DNA from: JBDHUV01 sp039809365
Lineage (GTDB): Bacteria > Patescibacteriota > Microgenomatia > Levybacterales > GWA1-39-11
DNA length: 11,914 nt
Direction of reading: 5' to 3'
Assembly (NCBI GenBank): GCA_039809365.1
Contig: JBDHUV010000017.1
Coordinates: forward strand, 1 to 11,914
Made by a program: the position numbers and the translations under genes. Shown piece after piece: positions 6,437 to 11,914 of the stretch. Position 1 is the first letter of the stretch, and every line of letters starts with the position of its first letter. Under the pieces are notes generated by a model. The model searched no databases and had not been told where the DNA came from. It worked only from the letters and a program-made list of their open reading frames with translations.

Positions 6437-8068
6437 CTATTGTCTATTACTCTCTATTGATTTTCTTGAAATTAAATCGAGCACCGCAAAAGAATCTTTC
6501 CCTTCAAAAACAATAACGTCTTCTTTCCCAAACTCTTTTTCAATTTTGTTCACCAGTGATGAAGGAGATCCAACAACTAGAGTACATGTATTCCCACTAT
6601 CTAAAAGTCCTTGTTTTATCTCTGTATTGAAATTCATGTTTGTAACAAATAAATAATCACATATACTCCCTATCTTTTTTGCTACTGCATAGTGCTCTTG
6701 TTTGGCATGTTTTCCTAATTCGATCATTGGTTGTAATACAAGCCCTTTTTTTCCTTTCTGATGCGAAAGATACTCTGCTGCAGATATGACAGATGCTGGA
6801 TTTGCATTATATGTATCGTCAATAAGAAGTGCTTCATTGTCTACTGCAATAAAGGGTTGCATGGTTTTGTACAAAGGCTTTATATCATGGAGTGATTTTT
6901 CAATATCTTTCTTTTGTACTTTAAACAACTGAGCAATAAATATTCCTGGCAAAATATTTTGGATATGATGTGCCCCCACAAGATTTACTTCAAGATTTTT
7001 ATATTTTTTACTCCCAATCTGCACATCAAATAATACTGATGTTGGGTTTACTTTTACAATCTTTGCATAGATATGAGCTTTCATTGTATTTTTGTTCCCA
7101 ACATAGTACAGATATTTATTTTTCTTTTTTGCAAAAGAGAACAACTCTTTTGTGTTCTCATTATTTCCATTAAATAATGCGATGCCATTTGATGGAAGAG
7201 ATTCTATTAACTCAAACTTTGCTTTCTTCGTGTTTTCAATACTTCCAAATAAAGAGACATGCTGATCATTTACTGCTGTTAATATTCCAATTGACGGTTT
7301 TACAAACTCACACATTTCAGCAATTTCTCCAATTTTATACGCACCCATCTCTACAATAAATATTTGAGTCTTGTTGACTAATCCTGAAAGGATAGTTCTT
7401 GCAATACCTATTGGCGTGTTATGAGTAGACGGAGTTTTTAATGTATTAAAATACGGAGATAAAATAGTGTACACATATTCTTTTGTTGAACCCTTTCCAT
7501 AACTACCTGTTATACCTATTACTTTCATTTTTTTATGCTTTCTCAGTTTTGTGATCGCTTTATTAATCTGAGTATCTTTGTAAAATATTGAAGGGAATGA
7601 AAATAATCCCATATACATTGCAATGATCCATATTAAAAATTTATCTACAAATACAAGCCAGAAGAATTTGTCGAGTAATGGGAGTAGAAACATTAAGAAA
7701 ACCGTAGCAATACTCAACATTCCAATAAAAATAAGTTTTGGAGTAAATATAGGAAGCTTAACTTTCTTCTGCACTAAGTCTATTCCAAAACGAACAGTCT
7801 CATAGGCATAAATACTAAAGACTAAAATTGGAATTAAAAAATAAAGAGAAGGAACAAATATTGTATAAAAGTAAAATAAAATAATTCCGAGTTTTACTAA
7901 CGGTTCAAATCCAAAAAAAATAGCTTTTCCTTGTTTTGTCTCTTTTATATGGACAACAATACGGTCCAAACGATACTCTTTTATCTGCCAGAGATATAAC
8001 CAGGAAATGAGAGTCCTTATTAAATGAATAATAAAGAGATAGTATGTAAATGAGAAGAAAATATCCAT
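6437..8068 (-). CDS. murF: MurF ligase fused to an N-terminal membrane domain
   Basis: Probable UDP-MurNAc-tripeptide:D-Ala-D-Ala ligase, the last cytoplasmic step of the pentapeptide precursor. It is 543 aa, about 90 longer than soluble MurF. Residues 1-165 hold about five hydrophobic helices (near 7-28, 57-72, 74-92, 112-132 and 135-157) in place of the usual MurF N-terminal substrate-binding domain. The ligase part starts near 180: P-loop TGSYGKGSTK (187-196), EMGAYKIGEIAEMC (240-253), NDQHVSLFGSIENTKKAKFEL (267-287), where the acyl-phosphate-stabilising Lys is expected, VGAHHIQN (364-371), and IDDTYNANPASV (416-427), a MurF hallmark. The P-loop has Gly where MurF has Thr (GKTS), as seen in FolC-type ligases. 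The position just before mraY supports MurF. The membrane part could place the ligase next to MraY; this is inferred. UDP-tripeptide recognition must differ from textbook MurF. Confidence 0.88.
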   Translation of the reverse strand: MDIFFSFTYYLFIIHLIRTLISWLYLWQIKEYRLDRIVVHIKETKQGKAIFFGFEPLVKLGIILFYFYTIFVPSLYFLIPILVFSIYAYETVRFGIDLVQKKVKLPIFTPKLIFIGMLSIATVFLMFLLPLLDKFFWLVFVDKFLIWIIAMYMGLFSFPSIFYKDTQINKAITKLRKHKKMKVIGITGSYGKGSTKEYVYTILSPYFNTLKTPSTHNTPIGIARTILSGLVNKTQIFIVEMGAYKIGEIAEMCEFVKPSIGILTAVNDQHVSLFGSIENTKKAKFELIESLPSNGIALFNGNNENTKELFSFAKKKNKYLYYVGNKNTMKAHIYAKIVKVNPTSVLFDVQIGSKKYKNLEVNLVGAHHIQNILPGIFIAQLFKVQKKDIEKSLHDIKPLYKTMQPFIAVDNEALLIDDTYNANPASVISAAEYLSHQKGKKGLVLQPMIELGKHAKQEHYAVAKKIGSICDYLFVTNMNFNTEIKQGLLDSGNTCTLVVGSPSSLVNKIEKEFGKEDVIVFEGKDSFAVLDLISRKSIESNRQ

Positions 8069-8081
8069 ATCAGATATCGTT

Positions 8082-8110
8082 ATTATACTCGATGAATTGC
8101 TTGAATGGAA
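8082..8110 (-). promoter_or_regulatory. Candidate murF promoter
   Basis: A perfect TATAAT (8087-8082) lies 13 nt before the murF ATG in the 58-nt GNAT-murF gap. The hexamer 17 nt upstream, TTCCAT (8110-8105), is a poor -35. The 11-mer AGTATAATAAC here is repeated exactly in front of ftsW, which hints at a shared element. The predicted leader is only about 6 nt. Confidence 0.33.
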
Positions 8111-8126
8111 GAAAGTTTAACCTGAA

Positions 8127-8576
8127 TTATGATCGAAGTATCAGTTTATAGACATTTGTTTCTCTTTTTTGAAATCCCAGACTTTGATAAAGTGAATTTG
8201 CAGCAGTACGTTCAGCGCGTGAAGTCAATCCAATAGTCTCTATTCCCAGTTCTTGTGCCTTATTGATTGCTTCATGCATAAGCAATTTACCAAGTCCTTT
8301 TCCTCTTTCTTTTTCATCAACAACTACATCTTCAATATACCCTCGTTTCCCACTTGGGACTTGATACGTAATTAAGGTAAGTGTCCCAACAATATTTTGA
8401 TTTATGTCTCTTGCAATATATAAATAGACATTGTTATCCTGGACTATATTCAAAAGATTTTCCTCAGTAAATTCCTTTAGTGAAGGATTTAACTGTTTCA
8501 TTAACAGATTTAAAGGAGCAATATATTCAGAGGATTCAGATGTAACTCTTTCAATTGTGTAAGATCTATTATCCAT
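8127..8576 (-). CDS. GNAT-family N-acetyltransferase
   Basis: Small GCN5-related acetyltransferase of 149 aa, a single complete GNAT domain with no signal peptide or membrane segment. The acetyl-CoA-binding motif A is clear: GYIEDVVVDEKERGKGLGKL (79-98) with the R/Q-x-x-G-x-G pattern at 91-96. Motif B follows with LTSRAERTAANSLYQSLGF (117-135), where Tyr130 may be the general acid, and the C-terminal strand is NVYKLILR. The ATG comes one base after the stop of the one-domain glmU (TAATATG), so translation is almost certainly coupled. This invites the idea that it supplies the glucosamine-phosphate acetylation that the truncated GlmU cannot do. The GYIEDVVV-RGKGLGKLL segment resembles eukaryotic GNA1, but the GNA1 Asp in the motif-B loop (yeast Asp134) is not conserved. 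Substrate is unproven; protein acetylation or detoxification remain possible. Confidence 0.9.
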   Translation of the reverse strand: MDNRSYTIERVTSESSEYIAPLNLLMKQLNPSLKEFTEENLLNIVQDNNVYLYIARDINQNIVGTLTLITYQVPSGKRGYIEDVVVDEKERGKGLGKLLMHEAINKAQELGIETIGLTSRAERTAANSLYQSLGFQKRETNVYKLILRS

Positions 8577-8577
8577 A

Positions 8578-9324
8578 TTATATTTGCATCATTGCTTCTG
8601 CTTGTTGTAACTCGTCTGGGGTATTAACGCCGCGCCAGGATAGTCCTGTTGCTGTATACGTAGCAATTTTTGCTTTTTCTTTTACCGCAATCTCCACAAG
8701 AGACGTTAAATAATATTCTCCTGTTACAGGACTTTTAGGGACTGTTTCAATATATTTTTTGAAAAATGAATAAGAGAAAATATAACATGCAGGATTAATT
8801 TCTTTTATCTTTTTCTGGTCATCAGTAGCATCTTTTTCTTCTACAATACCAATTACATTTCCCTGTTCATCTCTCATAATTCTCCCCAGCCCTTTTGGAT
8901 CATCAACAGTGAGTGTAATAAATGAAAGATCTGCTTGCTCTCTTCTATGAATCTCAATAAGTTTTTTATATACTTCTGGTGTATAAATATATGAATCATC
9001 TCCATACAAAATTATTACGTCTTTCGTAGTAGGAGGAAGAGAGTCTACTCCTACTTTTGCAGCATGCCCTGTACCAAGTTGTTCGTCTTGTTGTGCAAAC
9101 TGAACAGAGTTATTAAAAAGGCTTGTTACAGATTCTTTAGCAAAGCCAACAACAATACACACATTTTTTATATTTGAATCATGCAGATTCTGTACAGTCC
9201 TCACAAGCATTGGCACACCACCTATCTTCATGGCAACTTTATTCGTTGTCTGAGAGTTCATACGAGTGCCTCTTCCTGCTGCAAGGATTACAGCCCAGAT
9301 AGTATTAAAATCTTGAGTATCCAT
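8578..9324 (-). CDS. glmU: GlmU uridylyltransferase domain only (N-acetylglucosamine-1-phosphate uridylyltransferase)
   Basis: Rossmann-like nucleotidyltransferase expected to make UDP-GlcNAc from GlcNAc-1-P and UTP. Motifs follow GlmU closely: LAAGRGTRM (14-22) with the downstream Lys at 29, EQLGTGHA (81-88), YGDD (107-110) with the metal-binding Asp at 109, GLGRIMRD (145-152), EEKDATDDQKKIKEIN (162-177), GEYYLTSL (202-209), and GVN (232-234) with the second metal-ligand Asn. The protein is 248 aa and stops at the linker helix. The entire left-handed beta-helix acetyltransferase half of bacterial GlmU (usual length about 455) is missing, and no LbH repeats appear downstream. The family Asp in YYxTD is Ser here. 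The ATG overlaps the murA stop by one base (TAATG), and the next gene is a GNAT one base away. A related sugar nucleotidyltransferase specificity cannot be excluded. Confidence 0.87.
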   Translation of the reverse strand: MDTQDFNTIWAVILAAGRGTRMNSQTTNKVAMKIGGVPMLVRTVQNLHDSNIKNVCIVVGFAKESVTSLFNNSVQFAQQDEQLGTGHAAKVGVDSLPPTTKDVIILYGDDSYIYTPEVYKKLIEIHRREQADLSFITLTVDDPKGLGRIMRDEQGNVIGIVEEKDATDDQKKIKEINPACYIFSYSFFKKYIETVPKSPVTGEYYLTSLVEIAVKEKAKIATYTATGLSWRGVNTPDELQQAEAMMQI

Positions 9325-10649
9325 TATTCTTCTTCTAGTACTTCTACTTGAGCTCCAAGATCTTGGAGTCTTTCATGAAATTGTTCATACCCTCTTTCAA
9401 CAATCTCTGTACCAAAAATTGTACTTTTCCCGTTTGCAATTAATGATGCAATAACAACTGTTGCCCCTGCTCTTAAATCATACATATTGAGTACTGCATT
9501 ATGAAGTGGTGTTTTTCCAAAAATTCTCAGCCCCTGCTGGTACTTTTTTTCAGGATCATAATTAAAATTGTATAGTTGTTTTGGATCATCTACTTCAGGA
9601 GTAAACTGTTCAAGCTTTGCTCCCATTTTCTGAAGTTCTGTTACATACATAAATCTATTCTCATAAATTGTTTCATGAAGAATAGACTCTCCTTGCGCCT
9701 GTGTCATTAACAGAGCCCACGGTCCTTGCCAATCAGTCATAAATCCAGGATATGGTTCTGTCGTTACATTTACTGGTACTAATTGTTCAGGAATGTAAAA
9801 TCTTACTGCTCCATCCTTTTCTTCATACGCTCCACCAGCCTTTTCATACACATCCAAAAATGCTTGCATGTCTGACAGACTGAAATTTTTCATCCATATT
9901 TTTCCGCCAGTTAATGCTGAGATTACTGCAAAAGTTACTGCTTCATTTCTATCTGCCATAATAGAGTGAGTTGCGCCATGTAGCTTTTCTACCCCTTCAA
10001 TTTCTATAACTCGAGGTTCAGTTCTTTTAACACGTGCTCCCATTTTATTTAATAACTCTATTAAGTCGTCAATCTCAGGTTCTTGTGCAGCATTTTTTAA
10101 TATAGTTTTTCCTTCTGCAAGTACTGCTGCAAGTATCAAAGTCTCAGTACCTGTGTGCGTATTTTTCTCAAATGTATACTCAGCACCCACGAGTCCTTCT
10201 GTATGTGCATGAAAATATCCGTCTTCACTTGCGTATCCAATAGACGCTCCCATTTTTTCCAATCCTTCTATATGACGGTCAATTGGACGAGCTCCAATTC
10301 TACAACCACCAGGGTTTGGAATATGAGCTTGTCGAGAACGCACCAACAGAGGTGCTAAAAACATTGATGATGTTTTTACTTTTGCACCTATCTCAAGTGG
10401 GATTTTATTTTTGGTAATTGTTTTAACTTGAACACGAACACTGTGGCCATCAAGAGTAACTTGACCTCCTATTGCTTTAATAAGATCGATCATGATTAAG
10501 AAATCACTTATAAGCGGGACATTTTCCAATACAACTTCTTCATCAGTAAGACACGATGCAATTAATGCTTTAGTTACCACATTTTTTGATCCTGAGATAC
10601 CAACTTCTCCGCTCAGTTCATTCCCACCTTTAATTCTATATTTCTTCAT
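9324..10649 (-). CDS. murA: MurA, UDP-GlcNAc enolpyruvyl transferase
   Basis: First committed step of peptidoglycan synthesis: transfers enolpyruvate from PEP to UDP-GlcNAc. It is 441 aa against 419 in E. coli. Active-site features are ISGSKN with Lys22, PGGCRIGARP with the fosfomycin-target Cys116 and Arg121, PGFMTDWQ with Asp306, ENRFMYV (330-336), DLRAGA (391-396), and ERGYE with Arg419. The position matching E. coli Arg91 appears to be Lys92, in VKTSSM, where KMRAS is usual. Between LQKMGA (339-344) and DLRAGA lies a segment about 21 residues longer than in E. coli, containing YNFNYDPEKKY. Because the Cys is kept (not Asp), fosfomycin sensitivity is predicted. The ATG overlaps the murC stop by 4 nt, and the stop overlaps the glmU start by 1 nt, placing murA in a tightly coupled block with its substrate-supplying gene. 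Confidence 0.95.
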   Translation of the reverse strand: MKKYRIKGGNELSGEVGISGSKNVVTKALIASCLTDEEVVLENVPLISDFLIMIDLIKAIGGQVTLDGHSVRVQVKTITKNKIPLEIGAKVKTSSMFLAPLLVRSRQAHIPNPGGCRIGARPIDRHIEGLEKMGASIGYASEDGYFHAHTEGLVGAEYTFEKNTHTGTETLILAAVLAEGKTILKNAAQEPEIDDLIELLNKMGARVKRTEPRVIEIEGVEKLHGATHSIMADRNEAVTFAVISALTGGKIWMKNFSLSDMQAFLDVYEKAGGAYEEKDGAVRFYIPEQLVPVNVTTEPYPGFMTDWQGPWALLMTQAQGESILHETIYENRFMYVTELQKMGAKLEQFTPEVDDPKQLYNFNYDPEKKYQQGLRIFGKTPLHNAVLNMYDLRAGATVVIASLIANGKSTIFGTEIVERGYEQFHERLQDLGAQVEVLEEE

Positions 10650-11914
10650 AGCTTTATTAATTGTTCTCCAATTTTATATACATCTCCTGCTCCCATTGTC
10701 ACAATAAGATAGTCATCTGAAGTATAATTTTGGATACAATATTCTATCACATCTTGAATATTTTCTTTATATTCCCCAGGAGTGTTTTTTAAGATCTGGT
10801 CATATAATCTATTTTGTTCGTTTATATCCACTTTTCCTTCCCTTGCAGAGGAAAAAATTGGAAGAAGGAGTAATCTATCTATATGGACAAATGCACGAGA
10901 AAACTCTGTAATAAGATGCTGTGTGCGAGAAAGTGTGTGTGGTTGAAAAATGCACACAATTTTTTTTGTTGGATATGCATCATGCAGCGCTGTGAGGGCT
11001 GCAGATATCTCAGTAGGATGGTGTGCATAATCATCAATAATCTGTACTCCTTGTTTTGTTACCCCTTTTATTTCAATTCTTCTTTTTGTACCAGTAAACT
11101 TCCCAAGTCCTAATGCAATCTCAGCAAACTCATAGCCTAAAGTATGAAGTAATGCGACTACTGATAACGAGTTTAATACATTGTGTGACCCAATAACTGA
11201 GAGCGTAACTGTACCCAACTCTTTATTATCACACACTACTGTAAAAGCCACTCCAGTTTGCGTATGGGTAATATTTTTTGCAACATAACGATTTGAATTA
11301 TCCAATCCAAAAGTTACGGTATGAACACCATCAGAAACATTTTTTATAATATCCTTGTTTTTAGGGTCATCACCTAAAATGACAAGAACCCCTTGTTGTT
11401 GGATATTTTTTACAAATGTTTTAAATGCATCGTATACACTATTTAAATCTGGGAAGACATCAGGATGATCAAAATCTATATTCGTAATAATTGCAGCAAA
11501 TGGATGTTGATATAAAAACTTTGGAGTTCTATCAAATGTAAGATCAGATACATACTCATCTGATTCAACAACAAAATATTTGCCTTTTCCTAAATGTCCA
11601 GCATCTCCAAGCGCTCCTCCTGTACTTGTTCCAATTACATAACTTGGATCTTGCTTCATAAAGCTTAACGCCGTAGCAAGCATAGCTGTAGTCGTGGTTT
11701 TCCCATGACTCCCTGCTACAGAGATTCCTTGTACATCCTGTCTATTCAGAAGCGTCCCATACTGGAACATTCCTAATGCTTGTCCAAAAGAAAGGATATC
11801 TATATTTTTTCCTTTCGCCCACAACACCTGTGGATTTTCAAATCCGCCATGTGCAGCAGTTGAGATAATAAGACTTTTTTTTATATCTACTTCCACAAAT
11901 GAAGAAACAGTTTC
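10646..11914 (-). CDS. murC: MurC, UDP-MurNAc:L-alanine ligase (5' end cut by window)
   Basis: ATP-dependent ligase that adds the first amino acid, L-Ala, to UDP-MurNAc in the cytoplasm. The frame is open to the window edge: 422 codons are present, and most of the N-terminal UDP-binding Rossmann domain lies outside. The in-frame GTG at 11896 is internal, not the start. Counting from it: SHGKTTTT P-loop (63-70), ESDEY (111-115), TNIDFDHPDVF (138-148), FTGTKRRIE (267-275), DDYAHHPTE (288-296), FQPHTLSRT (317-325), and MGAGDVYKIG (401-410). The C-terminal domain is typical MurC. The central ESDEY and FDHPDVF segments look more like Mpl, the muropeptide-recycling ligase, where EADEY and FDHADIF occur. 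MurC is favoured by the C-terminus and by lying beside murA. The gene ends TGA inside the murA start (ATGA). Confidence 0.92.
   Translation of the reverse strand, partial: ETVSSFVEVDIKKSLIISTAAHGGFENPQVLWAKGKNIDILSFGQALGMFQYGTLLNRQDVQGISVAGSHGKTTTTAMLATALSFMKQDPSYVIGTSTGGALGDAGHLGKGKYFVVESDEYVSDLTFDRTPKFLYQHPFAAIITNIDFDHPDVFPDLNSVYDAFKTFVKNIQQQGVLVILGDDPKNKDIIKNVSDGVHTVTFGLDNSNRYVAKNITHTQTGVAFTVVCDNKELGTVTLSVIGSHNVLNSLSVVALLHTLGYEFAEIALGLGKFTGTKRRIEIKGVTKQGVQIIDDYAHHPTEISAALTALHDAYPTKKIVCIFQPHTLSRTQHLITEFSRAFVHIDRLLLLPIFSSAREGKVDINEQNRLYDQILKNTPGEYKENIQDVIEYCIQNYTSDDYLIVTMGAGDVYKIGEQLIKL

Noticed and set aside
8578..9324. Frameshift or sequencing error hiding a GlmU C-terminal domain
   Set aside because: The following bases encode a complete GNAT protein in proper frame, and no hexapeptide-repeat pattern appears in any frame downstream.

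Overview
This AT-rich window is an 11.9 kb stretch of a division and cell wall (dcw) cluster. All eleven confident genes are read from the minus strand, so transcription runs from the right edge (position 11914) to the left. In transcription order they are murC (5' end cut by the window edge), murA, a one-domain glmU, a small GNAT acetyltransferase, murF fused to a membrane domain, mraY, ftsW, murG, a very short ftsQ-like gene, ftsA and ftsZ. A strong rho-independent terminator follows ftsZ. Left of it, at positions 1-63, is the possible start of another minus-strand gene.

The combination of traits points to a member of the Candidate Phyla Radiation (Patescibacteria), probably near the Microgenomates/Parcubacteria side; this is inferred from family features, not from a search. 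The traits are low GC, compact overlapping genes, a MurF with an N-terminal multi-span membrane region, a MurG with a shortened N-terminal glycine loop, a 140-residue FtsQ with no room for a POTRA domain, a MurA with a roughly 21-residue C-terminal insertion, and a GlmU lacking its acetyltransferase half. TGA is used as an ordinary stop at the murC and ftsW ends, exactly where the families end, so UGA is not recoded as it is in Gracilibacteria/Absconditabacteria.

The genes cover much of peptidoglycan precursor synthesis and Z-ring assembly. GlmU-N (perhaps with the GNAT) makes UDP-GlcNAc, MurA starts the branch to UDP-MurNAc, MurC adds L-Ala, MurF adds D-Ala-D-Ala, MraY and MurG make lipid I and lipid II, FtsW polymerises septal glycan, FtsQ links to the divisome, and FtsA anchors FtsZ to the membrane. 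murB, murD, murE, ddl, ftsI, ftsL and mraZ/mraW are not in the window; some may lie beyond the right edge.

The layout has two kinds of junction. murC-murA-glmU-GNAT and ftsW-murG-ftsQ overlap or are 1 nt apart, which suggests translational coupling. GNAT-murF, murF-mraY, mraY-ftsW, ftsQ-ftsA and ftsA-ftsZ have gaps of about 27 to 122 nt. The three gaps before murF, mraY and ftsW each contain a perfect TATAAT close to the start codon, and the ftsZ gap has a reasonable extended -10 promoter. Shine-Dalgarno sequences are almost absent. No stretch over 300 nt lacks a gene. I saw no mobile element, CRISPR array, tRNA or rRNA. The most interesting points are the split GlmU/GNAT pair, the membrane-fused MurF, the minimal FtsQ, and the short-leader promoter pattern.
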